Part shown: positions 33,488 through 45,450 of the stretch, one piece after another
How the letters are laid out: each line of letters opens with the position of its first letter
Position numbering within the stretch: the stretch's first letter is position 1
Assembly (NCBI GenBank): GCA_009599575.1
Contig: VWND01000003.1
Coordinates: forward strand, 1,192,001 to 1,256,000
From: Blumeriella jaapii
Taxonomy: Eukaryota; Ascomycota; Leotiomycetes; Helotiales; Drepanopezizaceae
Reading direction: 5' to 3'
DNA length: 64,000 nt
The notes under the pieces: model-generated
Seen by the model: the letters and a program-made list of their open reading frames with translations, nothing else
What the model was told of the DNA's origin: nothing
Databases searched by the model: none
Position numbers and translations under genes: made by a program

Positions 33488-34720
33488 ATCGCGTAATACG
33501 CTTAAAAAAAAAGCTTTGCTTAGGCCTAAGCGTTTTTCCGACTAGCGGAAAAACTTTTAATTTTTTCGTATGCGTTTTAGAAATCGTTTGAAAAAGAGTT
33601 TTAGTTTTTATTATTATTATTAAAAAGCGAATCTTCGGCCGGTTCGATCTCGTTTATATTTATCAGCTTGGAAAAGCTTTTAAATAAAACCGAAGGTCGG
33701 TTCGTAAAAAATCGTGCAAATTGGCCCTTTTAAATTTTTTAATATAAAATAAAAAACGAGCGTTATCGTTGGTCCGATCGAAAAAAAAAACGCTAAAAAA
33801 AGCGTTTTGGCGTAGAAAAAAAGGAAAAACAAAAGGTTAAAAAAAAGCTTGTAAAGTATTTAAACGACTTTCGTACGTACGATTTAATTCGTAATACGCT
33901 TTGATTAAAAACTTATTATTTTAATAAATAATAAACTTAATTAAAAAGCGACTCGCGTATAAAATTCGTTTAGCCAATTAATTTTATTTTTTTAACCGAC
34001 GGCGGTAAGCTAATTTTTAAAAATCGTTATACGCGCTTATTTTAAATGCAGCTTTTTTCGTAAACGCTTTAGTATTTTATCGCGAAAAGCGTTCCGAAGC
34101 TGTTTATCAATTCGTATTTAAGCCTTCGCTGCGAAAATGAAAAATCGTAAATAAAATCGCTAAAAATCGTCGTACGTATTTATTACAAGCATTTTAAATT
34201 CGTTTTCGGTTTTTAAACGTCGGAAAAATCGGCCAGGAAATCGGCGATCTTTTTTATTAATTTTTCGAAAAATATAAAATCGGAACGGTTTAAAATACGC
34301 GGAGTAAAAAACTTTTTTGCTACGCTTTCGGTCTGATCGAATATATAATTTTTGCGAAATCGATCGTTAGCGAAATAATCGTAGTAAAATTCGAAATTAT
34401 CGAAAACTTTAGTTTTTTAATAGCGTGTTTTGTAATTTTTATTATTATTTAATTTAAACTTAAAATTCGAAACGCGTTTTATACGAGCTAGTCGAAAATT
34501 AGCAGATAAATAAAAATTATAGCGTTTAAAAAGCGCGTTAAAATCTTGGCCGTTATAAAAAAATTTAAAAAAAGTTCGCGAAAAGCGTAAAAATTAATTT
34601 GCAGCGTTTGTTAATTAAAAAAAAACGTTGCGAGAAAAAAAAAACAGCAGATTCGCGATTGGCAAAAGCACGTTCGATAAATTTTATTAAACGCTTTAAT
34701 TAAAAGGTTTGTCGCAGTCG
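33488..34720 (-). pseudogene. C1: gag relic
   Basis: Collinear with C2 53111-53770 plus 59786-60330. Sense frame heavily stopped. The C2 copy shows ARIVESIERAFANRQ-like start (60116-60316), used to fix the start of gag at about 34690. No zinc knuckle read with confidence. Confidence 0.55.
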
Positions 34721-35129
34721 TATAATTTCCAGAAATTGTTGTTTACGCTTTTGCGCTTTTTTTAATTGATTTTGCAAAAGTTTTAATTAAACGCTTTCAA
34801 CGCTAGGCTGCAAAAAAAAGATAGCAGGCGAAATGGTTAGCGCTCTGCTTTTTCCTTTGTTTTTTTTTTTCGGAAAGAAAACTGTTTTTTAAAAAAAAAA
34901 GCTTTTGAAAAAGGCTGCTTTTTCGTTGATTAAAAAAAGGGAGGTTAAAATGTAGTAGCAGAAGTTAAAAAGCTTTGTTAAAAGAAAAATCGTTAAACAA
35001 AAGCTATTTTTCGTAAAATGCGAAAATAAGCCTTTTTACGACCGGTCGATTATCTTGGTATAATTCGTAAAAAATTCGAAAAAAAAAATAATTTACGCCG
35101 TCGCTAGCGTAAAAAAAAGTTGTTAATAA
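34721..35129 (-). other. C1: leader between 5' LTR and gag
   Basis: Includes the primer-binding region next to the LTR (sense TTATTAACAACTTTTTTTTACG). No coding signal. Poly-purine runs near 34860-34915. Confidence 0.45.
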
Positions 35130-35393
35130 TATAACGATTTAATTAATCGAAAAGCTAGGAAATCAGTTAATTAATCGCCGTATTTATATGGTATAAAAAC
35201 GAGCTTTTGGTTTTATAACAAAAATATTTATTTAGAATTAACAATTGCAAAAAGCAAAGGTGTTAAAAAGGAAATGCTTTATATATATGAATAGTTTCCA
35301 CAGTTGATGGAAAGATCCATCAGGAGACCAGGGAGCTTGCAGCTATACGTAGTTGCTGGGGTGACACGAGGGGCAAAAGAGTGAGTCGTCATA
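35130..35393 (-). repeat. LTR-C, 5' LTR of C1
   Basis: 264 bp. Plus strand begins TATAACGATTTAATTAATCG where C2 has TGTGACGATCTAATCAGTCG: five transitions in 20 bases, CpG sites untouched. Its right half keeps CA/TG. Followed by the ATTAC duplication. Confidence 0.9.
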
Positions 35394-36169
35394 ATTACAG
35401 CCCAGACGCAGAAAAAATCATTTTGATTATCGACGCTAGTATTTTCGGTTAGAAAGCTATATTATAATAAATCGACGAAAACAAAAAGCGGCATTTTTCA
35501 CGATTCGAAAACAGTTTATAATCTTTCGCAAAAGCACGCTACGATGCTATTAAACGAAAATATCGAAGCGCTTTAAAACGATAAAAAAAATAAAAAGCGA
35601 ATTGTATAGCGTATATTTTATTTTAAAAACGGGCGCAAAATTTTTTTGTCGATTAATTAAATAAAAAAGCTAATGATTTACCAAAAGCGCTTATTACTAA
35701 TTAAATAGCTTAAATAAAACTTATAGATTTCGAAATTAAGCATATTCAAAAAACGATTAATATAGCTGCGGATGGCTTTTTCAAACGAAAACGCTTTTAG
35801 TCGTTTGATTTCGTTAAATAAAACGAACAAAATATCGACGAATAAATCGCTAACGAAATCGGCTGCTTTGCTATCTGCGCTTTGAATTTTACAAAACCGA
35901 AACCATTCGCGTTATTATTTCGATTGGCACCGCGAATAAAAAACATTAATTATTAAGCCGAAAAAACATTCGCGTTATTATCTCGGCTAGCACCGCGAAT
36001 AAATTTAATCGAAAACGATCGGAATAAGCCGACTAACGACGAAAATAAACTTTTAATCGATAATCACGAAACCGAAAACTTTTATTTAATTGCATATTAT
36101 TTAATTATTTTATTTATTTTATTTAAATTATTTAACGTATTAAACCATTAGTTTAAAATATTTAAAAAC
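35394..36169 (+). pseudogene. A2: RNase H and connection region
   Basis: Best-preserved copy of this part of A. Sense: ILIIDASIFG near 35420 (RNase H D-A-S), RFENS then KARYDAIKRKYRSAL near 35530, KANDLPKALIT near 35665, INIAADGFFKRKR near 35760 (the AADxxSR end of gypsy RNase H). The LFRLAPR segment is present twice at 35910-36000. It continues after TRG2 at 38230. Confidence 0.78.
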
Positions 36170-36339
36170 TGTAACGGCCCGGCCATTCGGCTGTTCGGCT
36201 TTCGGCTGTTCAGCCTTTCGTTACAGTTTTGGCTTAGCGCCAGGGGCAGGGGGTTTTACAGTGTATATAGTTCGCCCCGAGCTTCCTTTTTTTCAGCTTT
36301 TTGTTTGTATCTTAAGGGAAATATATGAGGTTCGTTATA
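36170..36339 (+). repeat. TRG LTR (5', copy 2)
   Basis: 170 bp, with the TGTAACGG hairpin. Ends CGTTATA, one transition from the CA end. Confidence 0.9.
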
Positions 36340-36778
36340 TTATACAGACCTTTCGTTCGGAGTGACGTCGTATTATTAATTATTGATTTATTGATTTTAT
36401 TGATATTGGCCTGCGGGCGTATTTTTATTGTTCGGGATCTGCGGATGTCTATTTATTGATTTATTGACTTATTGACCCTTTTTATCGATTACAACTCTCG
36501 CTATTATATCGTCTTCGGTGTATCCGATCTCTCGCATTATTTTATACTTTCCGAAATTTATTGTTTTAGGCGCTTCCGATTAATTGCGCTATCTATCTAT
36601 TTTTATATTACGATTATTGTATTTTTTCGAACGCTATCGCCATACTAGCGTTTACAATACTTTAATACGACTATTCCCACCGATAATTTGGTGTTTTCGA
36701 CCCAAAAGCATTCCCACAGCTATTATAGCAATAATTTCTCTTTTGTTTTTTCGTTTCTAGATTAGTTACGTTATAGCT

Positions 36779-37932
36779 ATGTTTATACCATTTCCTGAAG
36801 GCTTTGCCAGTTTATTTAACTGCAAATGCAACAGCGCATTTTAGAACTCGAGCAGCAGCTTGAAAACTTCGATATACGAATCGACGATTTGACCGAAAAT
36901 CGTCGGCCTAGGCCGTGTTTACCCGATCTTGTCAAGTTTGGTGGGGCCAAATGGGATATATAGTACTTTTTAATCAAAGCCAAATTACGAGTCGACGGCC
37001 AATTAATCGGCAACGCTACCGTTTAATTTTACTACGTTTTTGCAAATCTCGAAAGCAATTATTAATCGCTAGTCCTACTTCTGCTTTTTTCGGCCGAATC
37101 ATATTAATCTTGGAATTATTATATTTTATTCGAAGAATTGCGCCGAATGTACGATAACTCGAATAAGGTTCAGAAGGCAGAAGACCGATTATTAGCGTGC
37201 AAACAAAGTTTCAGCTTTTTGCAATTTTATATTGCAACTTTTCAGCGTTTGCTGTACGAAAGTCGTATTGATTAGGATGATATAGCCAAAATCGTCGCAT
37301 TTCGGAATAGTTTAGCCGATCCGGTGAAAAGGCTACTCCGGGGCCATATGGACCTTTTTATCATTTGGATCGCATACGTTGCATTTTTACAGCGTTTAGT
37401 TGGTTCGGGTTCCCGATTAGTCAATTTCGGCCCTTTTTTTTTTTCGGGCCAGCCCGGCCCTAGTATCCTTCGGAACACCTCTCGCCCTTCTTTTAGGATG
37501 GTCGGTATGCGTACGAATACGCCGATCCGCCGGCTAATATACGACGCTGGCGACCCGATGGATATAACGCAAATCGAAAAGCAGGAACGAGAGAAGCTCG
37601 AACGTATTAATAAATTAAGTGCAATCGAAGTTTCAGATGCAATTAACAAAAACGAAACTTTGATTTTGAATCAGAAATACTTAGTTTTACCTAAGGCTTT
37701 TAATTTATCGATAGTTTAAAAAGAGGCCTGGCGCCGTGCAAATTGCTGTATTAGATGCGGCGGTACAAATTATTGGATTGCGGGCTGCAAATTCAGACCC
37801 GCTATACTTCGCGACGTTTTGAAACGAGAGCAAATGATTGCAATCGGTTTGTACGGCGATGAAAATGAGGCTGAAATTCAGGCTGCATTGACAAAAGAGT
37901 TTTCGGACGGTTCGGAATGGGAGTTTCAGTAG
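36779..37932 (+). pseudogene. TRG2: Gag-like protein, stops and frameshifts
   Basis: Same gene as 22166-23338 but 1,154 bases, so at least one small deletion breaks the frame; one is near 36810 (one base lost beside the first stop). Readable parts: a LELEQQLENFDTRIDDL-like start, a GDPMDITQIE block at 37553, and CIRCGGTNYWIAGC at about 37760-37800, where the zinc-knuckle His is now Tyr (CAT/CAC to TAT). Other differences from copy 1 are mainly transitions plus a shorter Pro/Phe-rich linker near 37430-37490. Confidence 0.75.
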
Positions 37933-38059
37933 TGGTTTTTTTTTATTCTTTTATTTTTTGATTGCAATTGCAGTCGTTCGTTTATTTTATTTCGGTGTGC
38001 CGAACTTTCGGTATTTTCTGTACAGCTGAAAGGCCAGCTTTTTTCGGAGGGGGGGGTAG

Positions 38060-38229
38060 TGTAACGGCCCGGCCATTCGGCTGTTCGGCTTTCGGCTGTT
38101 CAGCCTTCCGTTATAGTTCTGGCTTAGCGCCAGGGGCAGGGGGTTCTATAGTGTATATAGTTCGCCCCGAGCTTCCTTTCTTTCAGCTTTCTGTTTGTAT
38201 TTTAAGGGAAATATATGAGGTTCGTTACA
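38060..38229 (+). repeat. TRG LTR (3', copy 2)
   Basis: 170 bp. Preceded by GGAGGGGGGGGTAG (38046-38059). Ends GTTACA, followed by AAAAC. Confidence 0.9.
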
Positions 38230-39430
38230 AAAACCAGGCTTTCGATTATACTTTAGCCGACAAAAAGCTATACAAAATAAAAAATAATATATATCAAAAA
38301 CGCTTAATAATAAACAATAAAGCCGATAAGTTTCAAATTATAAAAAAAGCTTACGAAAAAATGTTTTATAAAAAAGCTGAAACCATTTATTACCGAATCA
38401 AAAACGATTTTTAATAAAAAAAATATTTCGAAAATTACAAAGCTTTCGTTAAAAGCTGCATTTCTTGCTAAAAACGAAAGCCTGGCCGAAAAAAAAATTT
38501 GTTATATCCGACGTAGTTTTTTGAAATCTAAAAAAAAATCAATTTCGACGTTATACGCGTACCGATTACCGACCGCGGATATATATATTTTATATTCGCT
38601 ATCGACGATTTATTTAAATAGCTTAAAAAGCGATTATTCCGAAACGTTATTTTCGAAGCTATAACGACTTTTTTTTTGAAAAAACGTTGTATATCGATAC
38701 GGTTTATTTAATAAATTAAACGTCGATAATAAATCCGAAAACAAAAGCGTTATCGAAAGCTTTATAAAAAAATACGGCATTCAGCGTATTTAAATTTTAG
38801 TTTATAATTCGAAAAGCAACGGATCCGTTAAACGAAGCTATAGAAATATTTTCGACGGCTTTTTAAAAGCTATTCGAAAAGATTATAAGCGTTAATCGCG
38901 GAAATTTTCGGAAATGCTTTTTGCTATACGCATATATATATACGCTTTTATTAAAATAATTTCATTTTTTATTTAATACGACAAAAACGCTCGATTGTTT
39001 TTGGAAATAAAATGGCTTATATAAAGATTTTATAACGTAATTAAAATAAAAACGAAAGCAAAACTATTAATAATAAAATTTAAGCAATTAAATTACCGCG
39101 ATATAAATATAAAAAAAATAATTTTAAAAAAGAAAAAGTATAAAAAAGCAGTTTAAAAAATTTGAAATAAAACCAAGATTTTAAAAAAAAACGCTAATCA
39201 GAAAAAGAAATTTAATTTTAATTTACGACGTTTAACGCGTTATTAATCAATCGGCCGATATTAAGCTTAATTATAAATGGCTCGGACTTTACGAAATATG
39301 CGAAACCGAATTAAATAAAAACTATTATAAGTTTACGAAATTCGATAAAATAAAATTGAAAAAAAACGTTCGCGGCCAACCGGTTAAAACGATTTTACAA
39401 AAAAAACTAATAAATTTACCTTTTAGATTT
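38230..39430 (+). pseudogene. A2: integrase relic
   Basis: The sense shows the zinc-binding region YTLADKKLYKIKNNIYQ at 38245 and a CISC end near 38457. The core has SVDNKSEN-like text near 38725 and KKYGI near 38770, YNSKSNGSVKRSYRNIFDGF near 38810. The C-terminal block near 39250-39370 corresponds to QRAINQSADIKLNYKWLGLY and the RLK.F end. Stops replace Gln and Trp. Confidence 0.75.
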
Positions 39431-40079
39431 TAATTTAAATACCGATTCCGATTTTAGCAATTTCGACGACGATTCCGATCAAAGCGATTATATTTTTGAA
39501 AAAAAAAACTTTTTAGAAAAGTTTGAAAACAATCGGATAATAATTCCGCTGCTGAAAAAACGGTTTAAATCGTAATTTTATTTATAACCGAAAAAAAAAA
39601 TATATATATAAAATTGTTTACTAACTGTTTTACTGTTTTTGTTATTAATTATTGTTTTTTTATTATATATTATTTTACTGTTTTTTGTTTTGTTTTACTT
39701 ATATACAATTTAATTATTTTGTTTTATATTTATTATTTATTTTTAAAATCTTTTTTGATATTATTTAAAACATTTATTATATTTTTCTTTGTTTGATTAT
39801 ACTTTTGTTTATTAAGACGAAAGCTTTGTATATGTTTAAGCCGCATATTTAATACATTTATATTATTCGTATATCTTATTAAAACTATTTTTTATATATT
39901 TTATTATTTGCTACTTTTTGTATTGTTTATTTTTTTCGTTATTTTAAACGAATGTTTGTTTAAACAGCTATAATTTATTATAAGAATAGCATACGAATTT
40001 CCGTAACTTTTAAATACAAATATTTTATAATCTTCGTATTTTTTTTTTATTTTTTTTTAATAAATATAATATATTTTTT
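39431..40079 (+). other. A2: AT-rich spacer after integrase
   Basis: Reverse counterpart of 7931-8650. The hydrophobic frame at 39614-39796 is low complexity and I do not call it a gene. Confidence 0.5.
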
Positions 40080-40978
40080 TAATTGATAAACTTATCGATA
40101 TTATATCGTTTTTTAAATAAAACGTTGCTAAATCTGGCAAACTTATTTTTAATTTTTTTTAAAACGGAATTATTATACGTAATTTTTTCGAATTTAAACA
40201 AATATATAATACCGCTATTTTAAATTAATAAACAGCTTTCGTAAAAATATATATAAAACAATTCGATATAATAATTAAAAACGTTAACGAATTTTTATTC
40301 GATCATAAAAGTTTCGTTAAAGCTAAATTCGTTCGCAAAAGCTTTAATTACGATAAATTTTTGCTAAATTACGACAACGCTTTAAAAGCTTTCGCCGAAG
40401 CAAAAAAAGCTCGAAATAATAATAAAAAAATAATAAACCGGATTTTGCGCTTTTTGCTAAATTAACGAAAAAAAGATATTTAAAAATACGTTTTTAGCAA
40501 AATCACCGATATTATTTTATTTCGGTATTTCGCTCGCTTTTTCGAAACTATTACTTTTATTAAAAAAGGAATCTGGGTATTAAACGCTTATATTTTTAAA
40601 ACGCAAGCTTTAAAAGCTAATAACCTAAAGGCCCGCAGATTTATAAGCTTTTTTATAACTGTTTGCAAATTAATCGACGACGTTATATAATCGTTAAAAA
40701 AAGTTTTAATCGGCTGCGAAATTTTAAATCTGACTTTTTTTTAAAGCAAAAAATTAAACGTCGCTAAATGCGGTATTTTTATATCGAAAAAAAAACGACG
40801 CTATTTCGATATTTCAAATTTATAACGACGAAAAAAACGAAAAAGCTAATATTATTTTCGTTTAATTCGAAAAATCATACGCGGTAATAATTAACATTTT
40901 TAAAACAGCTAAAATAATTCGGCGATTTTTATTTTTAATTATCGAAAACGAATTCGAAAACGAAATCAAAAGCGTAAT
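40080..40978 (+). pseudogene. A2: 5' part of the post-integrase ORF
   Basis: Reads FDHKSFVKAKFVRKSFNYDK near 40300, FAEAKKARNNNKK near 40390, SKITDIILFRYFARFFETIT near 40500, KKGIWVLNAYIFKTQALKAN near 40570 and RRFISFFITVCKLIDDVI near 40640. This is the best-kept copy of this region and is nearly free of stops over about 130 codons. Family unknown. Cut at 40978 by element E (A3 equivalent near 7110). Confidence 0.6.
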
Positions 40979-41090
40979 TGTCAGAGGGCACGGTCTAAGT
41001 TCTCGGCCTTTGGCCGAGACCTTGCCGAACGGCCTTCGGCCTTCGGCTTTCGGTCGGTGGCCCGAGCAGGCACGATCCAGATAGATTTAA
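40979..41090 (+). repeat. E: LTR start with GC-rich hairpins
   Basis: TCTCGGCC (41001-41008), TTT, GGCCGAGA (41012-41019) is a perfect 8 bp stem. It is followed by CGGCCTTCGGCCTTCGG repeats to 41070. Much richer in GC than its surroundings and free of RIP. Confidence 0.65.
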
Positions 41091-41470
41091 AAATATAATC
41101 AAACGGACCTTTTGTATCTTTTTAGATCTTTAAGATTTAGTATATTAATTAAATAAATGTTTTGCTTTCTGGTCTGCTTTTTAACGCATCGTGATATTCT
41201 GAATTTATTTTTTAAAAAACCGGCCGGTAAGCATTTTTTTTTTTACTGTTTATTTAATTCCGCATATTTCAGGCTTTAGATTTTGATAAAAAACCGATCG
41301 GCCTTACGATTAATCCGTAACGAAAAAAGAAATTCAATAGGTTTTGGAAAAAAAAAATTTTTTTAAATTAAAATTTTAATTTTATTAATATTATATTACT
41401 AAGCATTCGGACGTTAAATAATATAACGACCGAAGCAAATGATAATTACGAAAACCAGATCGACGATAGC
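41091..41470 (+). other. E: rest of LTR and leader
   Basis: No coding signal and no recognisable LTR end or primer site. AT-rich with short runs of T and A. Confidence 0.35.
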
Positions 41471-42790
41471 TTTTTTTATTTTCCGACCCTTTTTTTTTTC
41501 CGCTTTAATTTATTTCGCAACTTTTTGCCGCCAACGAACGACTACGCAATTTTTTTTTTTTTTCCGTTCCGAAATTTATTTACGTATTAAAATTTAATTA
41601 AAAGCAGAACGCGAAAGAAATAAAATTATAAAAGCTAGATTCGCAGCTATAAAAGCTTAGCAAATGGAATTGCAACGATCTTTTGCTAAAGCTTTTGTAT
41701 TTTCCGGAATTAATTAAATTGCTTTTGATTTTTACCGCAATTTGCTTTTTCTTGAAAATCCGCTATTTAATAACCAAGCTTTCACAGCACTATTATTATT
41801 TTTATTTCGCTTTTAACTTTTATAAAATTTAAAAAGCGAACCGATTATTTCAAAAGCCGAATTCGCCAATTTCTTTTTTGTTAGTTATATATCACAACGA
41901 TTCAAAAATTCTTTTAAATCGAAACTATTATTAATTTTTACTTTTTTCAAAAACGATATTAAATATTAGCTATTGAAAAAAAAAAATTATTTCGCTAAGA
42001 AAAGCATTTTCCGATCGGATTTATAAACTTTAACCGCGCGAAAAAACTATTTATCCGATTTAATTAAAAAACGGATCGTATATATTCGAATTTATTACAA
42101 AAATCTTTTAAAAATCGATAAATTTATAACCTGAATCCTTTTAAAAACCTGGCTTTATTAAAAATACGTTCGGATTGAAAACTCGGTCGAAGTTGATAAA
42201 AAAATAAAACGATGCTAAATATTCGCGATCCAGTTTATAACCGATTTTACTAATTATTTCGAAACCGTTTTATAAAAAACTTTTTAACGTTACAAAAAGC
42301 AGGCTGTTTTGTTACGATACCGAATAAAATTAATACGCCCGATTTTTAAAAGCATTTACGATCTAATTCGAAGTTTTTTTTTAATTATTTACGCGCAAAT
42401 AAAAAATTGCGTTTTAAAAGCTGAAAAATATATCCGGAGCGAAACAAATCTGTTTTCGGAAAAAAAAATCCATTTCGATTTCGGAAACAAAAGCAATTCG
42501 AAGAGCAATAGCAGCGTTTTTATTAAAAATATTACGATTATTTTAACATTTCGTTTATTATTAATTACCGGCTCCGACAACGCTAAAAAGCGTTTCCGAT
42601 ATTTTTAAAAAAAAAAAAGAAAAAAAAAAAAAACCGGAATGCTAACGCCTGCTTTAATTGCGAAAGCATCGGGCATATAGCATAAAAATGTTTAAAAAAC
42701 GAAAACCTTATCCGCTGTTAAAAGCGACGAAAACCCTAGGTAAAAACTCCGTTATACAAATTTTTTTAAACAGCTTAAACGAGGCCGAAA
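41471..42790 (+). pseudogene. E: gag with CCHC zinc knuckle
   Basis: Plus-strand sense with Gln-type stops. The readable part toward the C-terminus includes ERNKSVFGKKNPFRF near 42440, then a Lys run from poly-A, then CFNCESIGHIA.KC at 42650-42691, a complete C-x2-C-x4-H-x4-C knuckle with one stop inside. The frames at 42309-42608 and 42658-42858 are neighbouring frames of the same region. Confidence 0.6.
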
Positions 42791-42899
42791 CTAACGACAA
42801 ATTGTTATTAACGATATTTATTATTGCATTTTTATATTCAAACGATTTGTTAATATAATTATTAATTTTAATTTATATTTTATACCGATAATTATTAAA

Positions 42900-42967
42900 A
42901 ACGAAAACGAAAATCTTAAAAAATTCGACGCTATCGTGAATTATAGCGTTATTAAAAACTTTATTAC
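42900..42967 (+). pseudogene. E: retropepsin active-site relic
   Basis: The sense reads KKFDAIVNYSVIKNFIT. The NYSV part sits where D-C/S-G-A is expected before .I..FI; each of the four residues is one or two RIP-type transitions from that motif. It ends at the junction with A4. Confidence 0.5.
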
Positions 42968-45450
42968 CTAGCTTTCGGTTTCGTAATCCGATAAAATAAT
43001 TAAAACCATTGTTTTAAACGCGCTAAAATACAAAAAAGCTGGGCTTTTCTGAATAGTTTTAATCAGCTTGGCGTCGTAGTATAATTGCAAATAAGTTTCG
43101 ATTATTCCCGAATTATATACGAATGCAGGCAGAACGTAGTAATCGAAAATAGCGTCGGTAAAGTTTTCGATTTTTCTTTTTTTTTTAAAAATCGGCGATA
43201 TCGAATTTTATAATTGTAATACGGTCGAAACTAGCGAAGCCTAAAGCGATCGGAACGTTAAAATAAACCACGAAACAGCAGTTTCCGAGGTTCCGAGTAA
43301 TTAAAACAGCGAAATAAAGGCCGGAATATATTTTAAAAATTTGCTAAATAAAATTATATAGCATATTAGCGAAAAAAACTGTAAGCGCTTTTTGGGTTTT
43401 AATCAGTCGGAAATAATATTTGTATATAGCTATTTTTTTTTTTATAACATGCAGCAGTAGCTTGTTTTTTCCGTTGTAAAACCTTACGTAATTAACGAAT
43501 TCGCAGCTTAATTTAAATAAATTTTAAAATATACTTTCGGTCGAAAAGCCAAAAAAATCGGCTTTCGGAAATATTCGTTGCTTTTACTTTTTTTTGTTTT
43601 AATCGAGTTTTATAATCGCGCTAAAAATCTTAAAGTTTGTTTTGAAATTTACGTAGCCCAAATAAGTTTTAGCACGCGCTTTAATAATTTTTGCAGTTTT
43701 TCGTCGAAATATAAACTAATTATTAAAATTAATTTCGAATACGTCGTAATTCGAATTTTTAATAATAGCGAATCGATTAGCAAAGCCGACGACGTCGATT
43801 TTTTTTATAATTAAATCGCAATACGCCGCGTAACAGCGTACGTGGAAATAGCAGAACTTGCCGTTTTTTTTAACGTTAACGTTATTCGTAAAAACGAAAT
43901 TAAAAAATCGAAGTTTCTTAACGAAAAAAAGCTCGAATAAAAACGGATTATCGTTTTTAAAAGTTTTTTTTATTTATTTCGGCGTATTATACTTGTAATT
44001 TTCCGAAAAAAGCTTAATTTAGTTTTCGTTCGAAGCAAGCGGAAAAAAGCTAACGGATTTATTTGATTTTTATATAAAAGTATCGAAATAAAACTTTTGA
44101 ATTATAACGTCGTCGAAAGCGAAAGTAAATAAAATAATCTGATTTTATATTTTTTATATAATTTTTTCCGCGATAATTTCGATATTTTTTTCCAAACCTT
44201 TTCGGTCGAATCGTATAATAATCGAAATCTTAAATATTTTTATTAAAATCTAAAATATTAACGATAATAATACGACGTTTTTAAACGCAGCAAGCGTTTT
44301 TAATATTTGCGTATTTAGTTTCGAAAAGTCAAATTCAAAATCGTTTAAATCCTTTTTTTTCGAAATGCCGGAGTTTTTTAAATCTGATTTTGTAAATTCG
44401 TCGCGTTTTTTATTAATTAACTTAAAAGCTATAGCTCGGCGTCGATTTCCGGCTGTTTTTATTCGCGATACTTTTTTTGCTAGCGACGCGAATAGTTTTT
44501 TTTTCCGAATAAAAAAGATTTCGGAAATGGCGGCGCGCTTTTTTGCGTTTTTTGTTTTTATTTTCTTCGGAATCGTTTTTATAAATACAATAAATTTTTT
44601 ATATTCGAATAATCGGTTATTTGCTATTACGCTTTTAATTTCGTTTTCGAATTCGTTTTCGATAATTAAAAATAAAAATCGCCGAATTGTTTTAATTACT
44701 TTAGAAATATTAATTGCTACCGCGTATATCTTTTCGAATTAAACGAAAATAATATTAGTTTCCTTGTTTTTTTCGTCGTCGTAGCTTTAAAATATCGGAA
44801 TAATATCGTTTTTTTTTTAATATAAAAATCCCGCATTTAGCGACGTTTAATTTTTTGTTTTAAAAAAAGATCAGATTTAAAATTTCGTAGCCGATTAAAA
44901 CTTTTTTTAGCGATTATATAACGTCGTCGACCAATTTACAAACAGCTGTAAAAAGGCTTGTAAATCTGCGGGCTTTTAAATTATTAATTTTTAAAACTTG
45001 CGTTTTAAAAATATAAACGTTTAATATCCAAACTTTTTTTTTCGTAAAAATAATAGTTTCGAAAAAGCGAGCGAAATGCCGAAATAAAATAACACCGGTA
45101 ATCTTGCTAAAAACGTATTTTTAAATATCCTTTTTTTGTTAATTTAGCAAAAAGCGCAAAACTCGGTCTGTTATTTTCTTTTTATTATTTCGAGCTTTTT
45201 TTGCTTCGGCGAAGGTTTTTAAAACGTTGTCGTAATTTAGCAAAAATTTATCGTAATCAAAGCTTTTGCGAACGAATTTAGCTTTAACGAAACTTTTATA
45301 ATCGAATAAAAATTCGTTAACGTTTTTAATTATTATATCGAATTGTTTTATATATATTTTTACGAAAGCTGTTTATTAATTTAAAATAGCGGTATTATAT
45401 ATTTATTTAAATTCGAAAAAATTACGTATAATAATTCCGTTTTAAAAAAA
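42968..45450 (-). pseudogene. A4: post-integrase ORF, 3'-truncated
   Basis: Collinear with A3 from 5455 upward, so about 0.8 kb of 3' ORF plus the 3' LTR are missing. Sense blocks match A3: DYETES near 42985, a CYFHVRCYAAYCDL block near 43850, NRRRAIAFKLINKKRDE near 44420, then the LLNYDN..KTFA block near 45240. The plus-strand frames at 43578-43814 and 44365-44742 are shadows. Confidence 0.6.

Larger units (their letters stand above)
26823..35393 (-). mobile_element. Element C1: Ty3/gypsy chromovirus inside A2
   Basis: Two 264 bp LTRs (3' LTR 26823-27086, 5' LTR 35130-35393) and a perfect ATTAC target duplication (26818-26822, 35394-35398). Length 8,571 bp, of which 2.17 kb is the foldback insertion G. 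Sense is minus: gag, protease, RT, RNase H, integrase with chromodomain-like C-terminus, polypurine tract. The second copy, C2, is at 48602-61022. Confidence 0.88.
36170..38229 (+). mobile_element. TRG2: second gag-only LTR retrotransposon
   Basis: 2,060 bp, LTRs 36170-36339 and 38060-38229 (170 bp each), perfect AAAAC target duplication (36165-36169, 38230-38234). It sits in A2 between RNase H and integrase; the A sequence is contiguous without it. Same layout as TRG1. Confidence 0.88.
40979..42967 (+). mobile_element. Element E: 5' LTR end, gag and start of protease, truncated
   Basis: Starts TGTCAGAGGGC inside the A2 extra ORF. The first 110 bases are GC-rich with hairpins. Gag-like coding on the plus strand, a CCHC knuckle, then a protease active-site relic directly before sequence of A4 begins. 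No further Pol, and no second LTR in the window. LTR end not identified. Only one copy seen, so boundaries rest on the interruption of A2 and on the content. Confidence 0.6.

Noticed and set aside
39614..39796. Possible small membrane protein in the spacer of A (also 45763-45975)
   Set aside because: Extremely low complexity, poly-T-derived, not open in A3.
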